Shown here: positions 47,288 through 55,776 of the stretch, in pieces | How the letters are laid out: the number at the start of each line of letters is the position of its first letter | Position numbering within the stretch: the first letter of the stretch is position 1 | From: Streptomyces celluloflavus | Lineage (GTDB): Bacteria; Actinomycetota; Actinomycetes; Streptomycetales; Streptomycetaceae | Length of the DNA stretch: 64,000 nt | Direction: 5' to 3' | Assembly (NCBI GenBank): GCA_000720995.1 | Contig: JOEL01000007.1 | Coordinates: 144,679-208,678, forward strand | The notes under the pieces: model-generated | Told to the model about the DNA's origin: nothing | What the model saw: the letters and a program-made list of their open reading frames with translations, nothing else | Databases searched by the model: none | Program-made: the position numbers and the translations under genes

Positions 47288-49876
47288 ATGGCTACGACCA
47301 CACCAGCCGGTGTGCGGGGCGGCCACGCCAAGCACGGGGGCGGCGGTCACGACGCCCCCGCCGGTGGCCCGATGACGCACCGTCAGATCATGGAGGCGCT
47401 GTCCGGGCTGCTGCTCGGCATGTTCGTCGCGATCCTCTCGTCGACGATCGTCTCCAACGCGCTGCCGCAGATCATCCACGAACTCGACGGCGGCCAGAGC
47501 GCCTACACCTGGGTCGTGACGGCGTCGCTGCTGGCGATGACCGCGACCACCCCGCTGTGGGGCAAGCTCTCCGACCTGTTCAGCAAGAAGCTGCTGGTGC
47601 AGGCCGCGCTGGTCATCTACGTACTGGGCTCGGTGGTGGCCGGGCTCTCGCAGAACACCAGCATGCTGATCGCGTGCCGGGTGATCCAGGGCATAGGCGT
47701 GGGCGGTCTGTCCGCCCTGGCCCAGATCGTGATGGCCGCGATGATCTCGCCGCGGGAGCGCGGCCGGTACAGCGGCTACCTCGGTGCCACCTTCGCCGTC
47801 GCCACCGTCGGCGGCCCGCTGCTCGGTGGCGTCATCACCGACACCAGCTGGCTCGGCTGGCGCTGGTGCTTCTACGTCGGCGTGCCCTTCGCGGTGATCG
47901 CGCTGATCGTGCTCCAGAAGACCCTGAAGCTCCCCGTCGTCAAGCGCGAGGGCGTCAAGGTCGACTGGACGGGCGCCTTCTTCATCAGCGCGGCGGTCTC
48001 GCTGCTGCTGGTGTGGGTGACGCTGGCCGGCAGCAACTACGACTGGCTGTCGTGGCAGACCTTCGTGATGGTCGGCGGCGCGATCGTGCTCGGCGCGGTC
48101 TTCGTCTTCGTCGAGTCCAGGGCGAAGGAGCCGATCGTCCCGCTGCGGCTGTTCCGCAACAAGACGATCACGCTGGCCTCGGTGGCCTCGCTCTTCGTCG
48201 GTATCTCGATGTTCACCGGCACCGTCTTCTTCAGCCAGTACTTCCAGCTGGCGCGCGGCCAATCACCGACGATGTCCGGTGTCATGACGATCCCGATGAT
48301 CGCCGGTCTCTTCGTCTCCTCGACCGTCTCGGGCCAGGTCATCACCAAGACCGGCCGCTGGAAGGCGTGGCTGGTCACCGGCGGTGTGCTGCTGACCGCG
48401 GGCCTGGGCCTGCTGAGCACCATCCGCTACGACACCACGTACTGGCACATCGCGATCTTCATGGCGCTGATGGGTCTCGGCATCGGCATGATGATGCAGA
48501 ACCTGGTGCTGGCCACCCAGAACCAGGTCGCCCCCGAGGACCTCGGCTCCGCCTCCTCGCTGGTCACCTTCTTCCGCTCCCTCGGTGGTGCGGTGGGCGT
48601 CTCGGTGCTCGGTGCGGTGCTCTCCACCCGCGTCACGCACTACGTGAAGGACGGCCTGGTCGAGACATTCGGTCCCGAGAAGGCCGCGCAGATGGGCCAA
48701 GCCGGCGGCGGTGGCATCCCGGACCTGTCCGCGCTGCCGGCTCCACTGCGGACCATCATGGAGAGCGCCTACGGACACGGTGTCGCCGATGTCTTCATGT
48801 ACGCCGCGCCCTGCGCGCTGCTCGCCTTCCTCTTCACCCTGTTCATCAAGGAGGTCGCGCTGAAGACCCGGGGCGGGCTGGAGCAGGGCGCGTCCGGTTC
48901 GACGGCCCCGGCCGGTACCGCCGTCCTGACCTCCGCCGACACCGCCGCCCCGGCGGCCGCCGAGGAGCGGGAGCCCGCGCTGGTGGGCGCCCCGTCGGCC
49001 GGCTCCGCCGAGGACGGCCACACCCCCTCCTGGGCCCAGCCGGCCCCGGCGGCGGCCACTCAGCCGCTGGCGGCGTTCGCCTCGGCGGGCGGCGGGGACG
49101 CCACCCCGGCCGGTCCGGCGGTGCACGGCTTCGTCCGCAACGCCGAGGGCGGTCCGGTACCGCGCTCCGCGGTGACGCTGATCTCGCTCGGCGGGCGCCA
49201 GCTGGGCCGCTCGGTCGCCCAGGCCGACGGCGCGTACACGCTCGACGCCCCCGGCGCCGGCTCGTACGTCCTGATCGCGGCGGCCGACGGCCACCAGCCG
49301 CAGGCGTCCACGGTCGTCGTCGGCGACCGGCCGGTCGGCTACGACATCCTGCTCAGCGGCACCAGCGGCCTCGGCGGCCAGGTCCGCGGCGCGGTCACCG
49401 GTGAGCCGGTCGAGGGTGCGATGGTCGTCGTCACCGACGTCCGCGGCGAGGTGCTGGCCACCGGGAAGACCGGGGCCGAGGGCTACTTCGCCTTCGACGA
49501 ACTGGCCGCCGGCACCTTCACCGTCGCCGTGAACGCGGCGGACTACCGGCCGACCGCACTGCCCGTCGAGGTCGGCGGCCAGGGCACGGCCCATATCGAG
49601 ATCGAGCTGCTGTCCGGCGCCCGGGTGCAGGGCACCGTCCGGGCGGGCGGCGGGCGCGACCCGCTGACGGACGCCCGGGTCACGCTGGTGGACGCGGCGG
49701 GCAACGTCGTCGCCACCTCGACGACCGGTGCGGACGGCGCGTACGCCTTCACCGATCTGGACGCCGGCGACTACACGGTCATCGCGAGCGGCTACCCGCC
49801 GGTCGCCACCGGCCTCCAGGTGGACGCACGCGGGGTCGACGGCCACGACATCGACCTCGCCCACCCCGGGGACTGA
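47288..49876 (+). CDS. DHA2-type MFS efflux transporter fused to three carboxypeptidase-regulatory-like domains
   Basis: An 862-residue protein. Residues ~35-535 are a 14-helix EmrB/QacA-type transporter (MFVAILSSTIVSNALPQII motif D-like start, GKLSDLFSKK motif A, RVIQGIGVGGL motif B, YLGATFAVATVGGPLLGGV motif C). A low-complexity linker leads to three tandem ~80-residue beta-sandwich repeats, each with a G-x-V-x-x-x-x-G-x-x-(V/L)-x-x-A-x-V-T/V-L pattern and a (Y/F)-x-(F/L)-x-x-L-x-A-G-x-(Y/F)-x-(V/L) half. The C-terminus of 14-helix DHA2 proteins is cytoplasmic, an odd place for this usually extracellular fold. It probably exports a drug or metabolite under MarR control. Confidence 0.92.
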   Translation: MATTTPAGVRGGHAKHGGGGHDAPAGGPMTHRQIMEALSGLLLGMFVAILSSTIVSNALPQIIHELDGGQSAYTWVVTASLLAMTATTPLWGKLSDLFSKKLLVQAALVIYVLGSVVAGLSQNTSMLIACRVIQGIGVGGLSALAQIVMAAMISPRERGRYSGYLGATFAVATVGGPLLGGVITDTSWLGWRWCFYVGVPFAVIALIVLQKTLKLPVVKREGVKVDWTGAFFISAAVSLLLVWVTLAGSNYDWLSWQTFVMVGGAIVLGAVFVFVESRAKEPIVPLRLFRNKTITLASVASLFVGISMFTGTVFFSQYFQLARGQSPTMSGVMTIPMIAGLFVSSTVSGQVITKTGRWKAWLVTGGVLLTAGLGLLSTIRYDTTYWHIAIFMALMGLGIGMMMQNLVLATQNQVAPEDLGSASSLVTFFRSLGGAVGVSVLGAVLSTRVTHYVKDGLVETFGPEKAAQMGQAGGGGIPDLSALPAPLRTIMESAYGHGVADVFMYAAPCALLAFLFTLFIKEVALKTRGGLEQGASGSTAPAGTAVLTSADTAAPAAAEEREPALVGAPSAGSAEDGHTPSWAQPAPAAATQPLAAFASAGGGDATPAGPAVHGFVRNAEGGPVPRSAVTLISLGGRQLGRSVAQADGAYTLDAPGAGSYVLIAAADGHQPQASTVVVGDRPVGYDILLSGTSGLGGQVRGAVTGEPVEGAMVVVTDVRGEVLATGKTGAEGYFAFDELAAGTFTVAVNAADYRPTALPVEVGGQGTAHIEIELLSGARVQGTVRAGGGRDPLTDARVTLVDAAGNVVATSTTGADGAYAFTDLDAGDYTVIASGYPPVATGLQVDARGVDGHDIDLAHPGD

Positions 49877-50051
49877 CCCGGCCCCGGGTGAACCGCCCGG
49901 GATGCGAAACCCCGGGCCGGGCGCGCCGTGAGCGGCGACGCGCCCCGGCCCGGCCCCAGGGCCCCGGCGGCGGCCGTGCGCACAGGCAGGGGACGGCCTG
50001 CACGCCGCCGCCCGGGGCCCGACACGTACCAGGCAAGAAACGGGAGTGGCA

Positions 50052-50894
50052 ATGACTTCGACGGGCGCGGGAACTGCGGGAGTACGGGCGCGGATCCGCA
50101 CACGGGACGGCTGGGCGGTCCAGCACGCCGTACTGACCGTCACCGATATGGCGGGTGCCCAGGTGCTGCGCGCACCGGCCGACGAGGACGGCACCGTCCG
50201 CGGCGAACAGCCGCTGCCCACCGGTCCGTACACGGTCATCGTGACGGCCGTCGGCTACGCCCCGGCGGCGGCCGGTGCGATCGTGACGGCGAGCGGCCGG
50301 CTGGACGCCGGCACGGTGGTGCTGGCGCGGCAGGGCGGTACGGAGCTGCCGCCGCCCGGTGTCTGGACGGTCGACCCGGTGCACTCGACGGTGGCCGCGG
50401 TCGCCCAGCACCTGGGGATCTCCAGCGTGCACGGCCGGTTCACCGAGTTCAGCGGCCGGATCGAGATCGCCGAGGACCTGGCGCACTCGACCGTCCAGGC
50501 GGTCATGAAGGCCGAGTCGATCGACACCGGCAACGGTCTGCGCGACGACCATCTGCGCTCCGCGGACTTCCTGAACGTCGCGGAGTTCCCCGAACTCACC
50601 TACCGCAGCAGCGGTCTGGAGCCGGCCGGCGCGGACCGCTGGACGGTGCACGGCGAGCTGTCCCTGCACGGCGTCGTCCGGCCGGTGGACCTGGACCTGA
50701 GCTATCTCGGCACCGGCCCCGACCCGTGGGGCGGGGTGCGGGCGGCCTTCCGGGCCACCGCCGCGCTGCGCCGCGAGGACTTCAAGATGAACTACAACCA
50801 GGTCGTCGCGGCCGGGATCGCGGCGATCGGCACGACGCTGAAGGTCGAACTGGACATCCAGGCGGTGCAGGGCGAGAGCCTGCCGACCGGCTGA
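50052..50894 (+). CDS. YceI family protein with N-terminal carboxypeptidase-regulatory-like domain
   Basis: A 280-residue protein. Residues 1-95 form one beta-sandwich domain of the same type as the MFS tail (AVLTVTDMAGAQVLR, PTGPYTVIVTAVGYAP). Residues ~105-275 are a YceI lipid-binding beta-barrel (GVWTVDPVHSTVAAVAQHLG, KVEL end, LHGVVRPVDLDLSYLG). YceI proteins bind polyisoprenoids. There is no signal peptide, so the protein should be cytoplasmic. gggag precedes the ATG. It follows the MFS gene by 175 bp and shares its accessory domain, suggesting a common function. Confidence 0.9.
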   Translation: MTSTGAGTAGVRARIRTRDGWAVQHAVLTVTDMAGAQVLRAPADEDGTVRGEQPLPTGPYTVIVTAVGYAPAAAGAIVTASGRLDAGTVVLARQGGTELPPPGVWTVDPVHSTVAAVAQHLGISSVHGRFTEFSGRIEIAEDLAHSTVQAVMKAESIDTGNGLRDDHLRSADFLNVAEFPELTYRSSGLEPAGADRWTVHGELSLHGVVRPVDLDLSYLGTGPDPWGGVRAAFRATAALRREDFKMNYNQVVAAGIAAIGTTLKVELDIQAVQGESLPTG

Positions 50895-50914
50895 CGGGCT
50901 GACGGCGGGGCGGG

Positions 50915-50955
50915 GCGGGACGGCGGCGGGGCCTCAGGCTCCGCCGCCGTCCCGC
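50915..50955. terminator. 15-bp hairpin at the YceI/TetR convergence
   Basis: gcgggacggcggcgg (50915-50929) pairs perfectly with 50941-50955; the right arm encodes the C-terminus of the TetR protein. It probably terminates both units. Confidence 0.65.
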
Positions 50956-51701
50956 ATCGCCTCGATCCCCGCGATCTGGAGGTCCAGGGCGAACGTGAAG
51001 TCCCGGTCCAGCGTGTCGAGGGCGTCGCCCCCGCCGGCGTACGCGGTCCCGGCGGACAGCTCCAGCGCCTCGGCGAGCTCCGGGCGTTCCGAGAGCGCGG
51101 CGGCGATCTGGGCGAAGTAGTCGTCCAGGCTGATGCCCGCGGCCCGGCAGCGCGCCTCGTGCAGAGCCCGGATCGTCGAGAAGCCGTAGACGAAGTGGAA
51201 GACGGCGGCCAGCGCGCCGGAGATCCGCTCCGGCGCCAGACCGGTGCGGTGCATGACCCGGACCGTGGCGTTGGAGAAGGCGCTCGCGTGCGGGCCGACG
51301 TTGATGAACTCGCCCAGCAGCCGGGCCGCCCAGGAGTGCCGCAGCAGCGTGTCGCGGTAGCCGACGGCCAGGACGCGCAGCTGGTCGCGCCAGTCGGCGG
51401 CGTCGTCCGACTCGTCCGGGAGCGTCAGTTCGCCGGCCACCGCGTCAACGGCCAGTTCCAGCAGGTCGTCCTTGGTGTCGACGTACCAGTAGACGGACAT
51501 CGCGGTGACGCCCAGCTCGGCGGCGAGCCGGCGCATCGAGAACTTCGCCAGCCCCTCGGCGTCCAGCAGCCGGACCGACGCCGCGACGATCTTGTCGAGG
51601 TCCAGTCCGGCCGGCTGGTCCGCCTTCCGCCTGGGGCGGGGGCGCTCGGCCAGCCAGATACTGCGCAGCCGCTTCCCGGTGCCGCCGTCCGTCGCTGTCA
51701 T
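50934..51701 (-). CDS. TetR family transcriptional regulator
   Basis: A 255-residue TetR protein. An Arg-rich leader (RPRPRRKADQPAG) precedes the DNA-binding domain (DKIVAASVRLLDAEGLAKFS, LAAELGVTAMSVYWYVDTKD) and a TetR_C domain of the TetR(class)/AcrR large type. It lies 78 bp downstream of the DHA2 transporter gene on the same strand, so it is probably its repressor. A 14-bp inverted repeat precedes it. Confidence 0.92.
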   Translation of the reverse strand: MTATDGGTGKRLRSIWLAERPRPRRKADQPAGLDLDKIVAASVRLLDAEGLAKFSMRRLAAELGVTAMSVYWYVDTKDDLLELAVDAVAGELTLPDESDDAADWRDQLRVLAVGYRDTLLRHSWAARLLGEFINVGPHASAFSNATVRVMHRTGLAPERISGALAAVFHFVYGFSTIRALHEARCRAAGISLDDYFAQIAAALSERPELAEALELSAGTAYAGGGDALDTLDRDFTFALDLQIAGIEAMRDGGGA

Positions 51702-51730
51702 GGCGCCCCTCCCTTTCGCTGAAGCCCCGC

Positions 51731-51763
51731 CGTATGCCCCGTACCTCGCGTACGGGGCATACG
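51731..51763. promoter_or_regulatory. 14-bp perfect inverted repeat upstream of TetR gene
   Basis: cgtatgccccgtac (51731-51744) and its complement (51750-51763) around ctcgc. It shares a gtacgg core with the operator at 53341. It could be a second TetR operator or a transcription hairpin between transporter and regulator genes. Confidence 0.6.
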
Positions 51764-51779
51764 GGTCGTACCGCTGATG

Positions 51780-53333
51780 CTATTCCGCCGTGGCGGCGGC
51801 CGGTTGCGCCGCGGCACCGGCGCCGCCCTCGTCCCCGGGGCCCGCGGCCCGGCGCAGCAGCACCGCGGCGAGCAGCCCGCCGAGGAACACCGCCGCCGCG
51901 CCGACCAGCTGGCTGGTGCCGATACCGGCCGCGAAGGCGTCGTGGACGGCGGTCCGCTCGGCATCCGTACGGGCCGCGGCGAGGGCCTCGGGGAGCGATC
52001 CGGCACCGGCCGCGACCAGCGGAAGCAGCGCGACGAAACGGGAGTTGAGGACCGCGCCGAGGACGGCGACACCGAGGCCCTGGCCGAACTCCATCAGCGT
52101 GCCGTTGACCCCGGCGCCGACGCCGGCCTTGGCCGGCGGGATCGCGGACATGATGGCGTTGGCCATCGTGGGCATGGCGAGCCCGATGCCGACACCCATG
52201 ACGATCAGACCGGTCAGCATGCCGCCGTAGCTGTCCCCGCCGAGGGTGGCGATGGCGGCGAGACCGCCCGCCAGCAGCGTCATCCCGGAGAGGATCATGC
52301 CGGAGGTGCCGAGCCGCGGCGCCAGCCGGGTGCTCAGCCCGCTGAAGTTGACCAGGATGACCGTGCCGGCGAGCGGCGCCATCCGCAGCCCCGCGTCCAG
52401 CGGGCCGTAGCCGAGCACCAGTTGGAGGTGCTGGGTGAGCAGGAACATCGAACCGCCCATGCCGAAGGCGACGAGGATGCCGCCCGAGACGGCGCCGACG
52501 AACCGGGAATTGCGGAAGAAGTGCATGTCCAGCATCGGATGCGGGACGCGCAGCTCCCAGAGCACGAAGAGGATCAGCCCCACGACGCCGACGGCCGCGG
52601 AGATCAGCACCCGGCCCGACAGCCAGCCGTGTCCGGGCCCGGAGATGATCGCGAAGATCACGCCGACCATGCCGACCATGGACAGCAGCGCGCCGAGCAG
52701 GTCGGGACGCTCACCGCCGTGGCTCTTCGACTCGGGGACGAGCGCGACCACGGCGAGCAGCCCGATCAGCGCCACCGGCAGGTTGATCAGGAAGAGCGAG
52801 CCCCACCAGAAGTGGTTCAGCAGCGAACCGCCGATCAGCGGCCCGGCGGCGAAGCCGAGGGAGCTGATCGCGCTCCAGATGCCAATCGCCTTGGGGCGCT
52901 CGGCCTCGTCGAAGACCTGCACGATGACGGCGAGGGTGGTGGTCATCAGCAGGGCGCCGCCGATGCCCATACCGGCGCGGGCGGCGATCAGCTGGGCGGG
53001 CGTCTGGGCGAGGGTGGCACCGAGCGAGGCGAGACCGAACAGCGCCAGTCCGATGGCGAGCATCTTCTTCCGGCCGTAGCGGTCGGCGGCATTGCCCGCG
53101 GTGAGCAGCAGACCGGACTGGACCAGCGAATAGGCGTTGAGCATCCACTGCACATCGGCGGTGGTCGCGCCCAGCTCCTCGGTGAGGGAGGGCACGGCGA
53201 CGTTCAGCACGGTGTTGTCGAGGACCACCGTGAGCTGGGCGAGGCAGATGACCGCCAGGATCAGCCAGCGGGCGGGGTGGCGGTCGGGTGGCTGACGGGA
53301 CACGACGGTGACGTCGGAGGTCACGGTGGGCAT
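51780..53333 (-). CDS. DHA2-type MFS efflux transporter
   Basis: A 517-residue 14-helix transporter: LILAVICLAQLTVVLDNTVL motif D, AGNAADRYGRKKML motif A, AARAGMGIGGALL motif B, LGFAAGPLIGGSL motif C. It exports drugs by proton antiport, as EmrB/QacA/Stp relatives do. The downstream TetR gene and the 12-bp operator just before its ATG point to induction by its substrate. The last ~30 residues are Ala/Gly-rich. Confidence 0.94.
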   Translation of the reverse strand: MPTVTSDVTVVSRQPPDRHPARWLILAVICLAQLTVVLDNTVLNVAVPSLTEELGATTADVQWMLNAYSLVQSGLLLTAGNAADRYGRKKMLAIGLALFGLASLGATLAQTPAQLIAARAGMGIGGALLMTTTLAVIVQVFDEAERPKAIGIWSAISSLGFAAGPLIGGSLLNHFWWGSLFLINLPVALIGLLAVVALVPESKSHGGERPDLLGALLSMVGMVGVIFAIISGPGHGWLSGRVLISAAVGVVGLILFVLWELRVPHPMLDMHFFRNSRFVGAVSGGILVAFGMGGSMFLLTQHLQLVLGYGPLDAGLRMAPLAGTVILVNFSGLSTRLAPRLGTSGMILSGMTLLAGGLAAIATLGGDSYGGMLTGLIVMGVGIGLAMPTMANAIMSAIPPAKAGVGAGVNGTLMEFGQGLGVAVLGAVLNSRFVALLPLVAAGAGSLPEALAAARTDAERTAVHDAFAAGIGTSQLVGAAAVFLGGLLAAVLLRRAAGPGDEGGAGAAAQPAAATAE

Positions 53334-53340
53334 GAAGGCT

Positions 53341-53380
53341 CCCTGTACGGTGCGAGCGGATCGCTTTACACCGTACAGGG
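53341..53380. promoter_or_regulatory. Operator of the DHA2 transporter/TetR unit
   Basis: ccctgtacggtg (53341-53352) and its perfect complement (53369-53380) are separated by 16 bp, directly before the transporter start. A further half-site ccgtaca lies at 53392-53398. The position overlaps the expected promoter. Confidence 0.7.
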
Positions 53381-53439
53381 AGTCTTATACGCCGTACATT
53401 TCATTATCGGGCGGGCGCTTCGGTGGACATTCCGGCGGG

Positions 53440-55776
53440 TCAGGCCGGCCGCGTCAGGTCGTAGAACGTGGCGCCGCCCACCGTCACCTTCGTGAAGTTC
53501 TGCTCGATCCACGAGGTGATCTCCGACGAGTGGCCCTTGCCGCCGCCGAAGCCCCCGCGACCGCCCGGTCCGCCCTGTCCGCCCGGACCGCCCGGCTCAC
53601 CCTGTCCGCCCGGCTCACCCCGCTCCCCGGCGATGAAGTAATGGATCCTGCCGTCCCGGACGTACTGCTTGAACTGGCCGAGGGTCGGCGACGGGTCGCT
53701 GCCGTTGAAGCCGCCGATCGCCATCACCGGCCGCTCCGTGGCCAGTTGGTAGCTCGCGGCGTTCTGCGAGCCGATGGCCGCGGCGGCCCAGGTGTACCGG
53801 TCGGCATCCTTCTCCAGCAGCGCCTTGGCCCGGTCGCTCACCTTGCTGCCGTTGAGCAGACCGCCCATACCGCCGCCGCCCATACCGCCCATCCGGCCAC
53901 CGAACCGCTCGGCCGCCGCACCACCCATACCGCCCGGCCCACCGGGGAAGCCCTGCGGGAACTGGCCATGGCTGCCACCCTGCGCCTGACCGGTGCCCCG
54001 TCCGCCTTGGCCGGCACCCGGCGCACCCGGCATACCTGGCATGCCCGGCATACCACCGTTGCCACCCTTTCCGTTTTTGCCGCCCTTACCGCCGGGCCAT
54101 GCGCCGCCGGGCCATCCGCCGCCCGGTCCGCCCCGGCCGCCCTGGACCGCGGGTCCGGCCGTGATGATCGAACCGCCCTTCGGGGTGCCGACCGTGTCGA
54201 GCGTGTACGCGAGCGGGCCCGCCAGCGCCGCCGCCACCCCGAACGCCGCCGCGAGCGCCGCGAGCCGGCGGCGGCCCGCATGTGCCGTGAGCAGCAGCCC
54301 CAGCGCCGCCGCCAGGCCGAGCGCCGGCACCACCCAGCGCAGCCACGGCAGCCAGTCCGGCGAACGGTCCAGCAGGACGTACGACCAGACGGCGGTCACC
54401 ACCACCGTCCCGGCGAGGACCACCGGCGCCGACCGGCCACCGCGCCGCCACAGCAGCGTCGCCCCCATACCGACCAGCGCCGCGATATAGGGCGCCAGCG
54501 CGATGTTGTAGTACTGGTGGAAGATCCCGGACATGAAGCTGAAGATCGCGAACGTCATCAGCAGCGCCCCGCCCCAGACGAGGAACTCCGCCCGCTGCGC
54601 GGCCTGTTCGGCGGCGACGGCGCGCCGGGCCCGCCGGAGCACGCACACGGCGGCGACCAGCAGGATCAGCGCGGCGGGCAGCAGCCAGGAGATCTGGCCG
54701 CCCATGTCGGAGGAGAACAGCCGGGTGAGACCGGTATCGCCCCAGCCGCCACCGCCGCCCCCGCCCCGGTGGCCACCGCCGCCGACGCTGCCGGTCTCGT
54801 TGCCGTTGATCCGGCCGAACCCGTTGTAGCCGAAGGTCAGTTCCAGGAAGCTGTTGTGCTGCGAACCGCCGATGTACGGGCGCGCGGACGCCGGCATCAG
54901 TTCGACGATCGCCACCCACCAGCCGCCGGACACCACGATCGCCAGCCCCGCGAGCAGCAACTGGCCCAGCCGGCGGCGCAGCGCTACCGGCGCACAGCAC
55001 GCGTAGACCAGGGCCAGTGCCGGCAGGATCAGCCACGCCTGGAGCGTCTTGGTCAGAAAACCGAGCCCGAAGCAGACACCGGCCAGCACCAGCCACTTCG
55101 TCCGGCCGTCCGCCAGGGCGCGCAGCACGGCGGCGATCGCGCAGACCATCAGCAGGCAGAGCAGCGCGTCGGGGTTGTTGAAGCGGAACATCAGGGCGGC
55201 GACCGGGGTCAGCGCCAGCGCCGCACCGCTCAGCAGCCCGGCCGCCGCACCGAACCTGCGCCGTACGGCGGCGTACAGCACCCCGACCGTCGCCACGCCC
55301 ATCAGCGCCTCGGGCACCAGGATCGCCCAGGAACTGAGCCCGAAGAGGCGTACGGAGAGCGCCATCGGCCACAGGGCGGCCGGGGGCTTGTCGACCGTGA
55401 TGGAGTTCGCCGCGTCCGAGGAGCCGAAGAAGAACGCCTGCCAGCTCTCGCTGCCGGCCTGCACAGCGGCCGAGTAGAACTGGTTCGCGTAACCGGAGGC
55501 CGCCAGATCCCAGAGGTAGAGCACGGCGGTGACCGCCAGCAGCACCAGCAGCGCGGGCCGGGCCCAGCGCGGATCCTCCGGACGGCCGCGCACGATCCGC
55601 TCGGGCAGCCCCCGCAGCCCGGACCGGGGCTCGTAGCTGCGTACGGGTGGGGGTGGTGGGGCCGGCAGGGGATGCGTGGCCTGCGTGCTCTGCGTGCTCT
55701 GCGTGCTCTGCGCGTTCTGCGACGAACCCGGGGGATTCGGTGGCGGCGCCGGGATGCTGGGCTGCTGCGGGGTCAT
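53440..55776 (-). CDS. GT39-family membrane glycosyltransferase
   Basis: A 778-residue ArnT/PMT-like transferase. The N-terminal cytoplasmic tail is Pro-rich with QST repeats. The first external loop carries the acidic active region (ANQFYSAAVQAGSESW, then SITVDKPPAALWPMA). About 11-12 membrane helices follow, then a long Gly/Met/Pro-rich external segment (about 570-650) and a C-terminal extracellular domain (YTWAAAAIGSQNAASYQLAT, AIGGFNGSDPSPTLGQF). Members transfer sugars from polyprenyl-phosphate carriers. The ATG overlaps the stop of the GT2-GtrA gene (ATGA), which probably makes the lipid-linked donor. Confidence 0.92.
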   Translation of the reverse strand: MTPQQPSIPAPPPNPPGSSQNAQSTQSTQSTQATHPLPAPPPPPVRSYEPRSGLRGLPERIVRGRPEDPRWARPALLVLLAVTAVLYLWDLAASGYANQFYSAAVQAGSESWQAFFFGSSDAANSITVDKPPAALWPMALSVRLFGLSSWAILVPEALMGVATVGVLYAAVRRRFGAAAGLLSGAALALTPVAALMFRFNNPDALLCLLMVCAIAAVLRALADGRTKWLVLAGVCFGLGFLTKTLQAWLILPALALVYACCAPVALRRRLGQLLLAGLAIVVSGGWWVAIVELMPASARPYIGGSQHNSFLELTFGYNGFGRINGNETGSVGGGGHRGGGGGGGWGDTGLTRLFSSDMGGQISWLLPAALILLVAAVCVLRRARRAVAAEQAAQRAEFLVWGGALLMTFAIFSFMSGIFHQYYNIALAPYIAALVGMGATLLWRRGGRSAPVVLAGTVVVTAVWSYVLLDRSPDWLPWLRWVVPALGLAAALGLLLTAHAGRRRLAALAAAFGVAAALAGPLAYTLDTVGTPKGGSIITAGPAVQGGRGGPGGGWPGGAWPGGKGGKNGKGGNGGMPGMPGMPGAPGAGQGGRGTGQAQGGSHGQFPQGFPGGPGGMGGAAAERFGGRMGGMGGGGMGGLLNGSKVSDRAKALLEKDADRYTWAAAAIGSQNAASYQLATERPVMAIGGFNGSDPSPTLGQFKQYVRDGRIHYFIAGERGEPGGQGEPGGPGGQGGPGGRGGFGGGKGHSSEITSWIEQNFTKVTVGGATFYDLTRPA

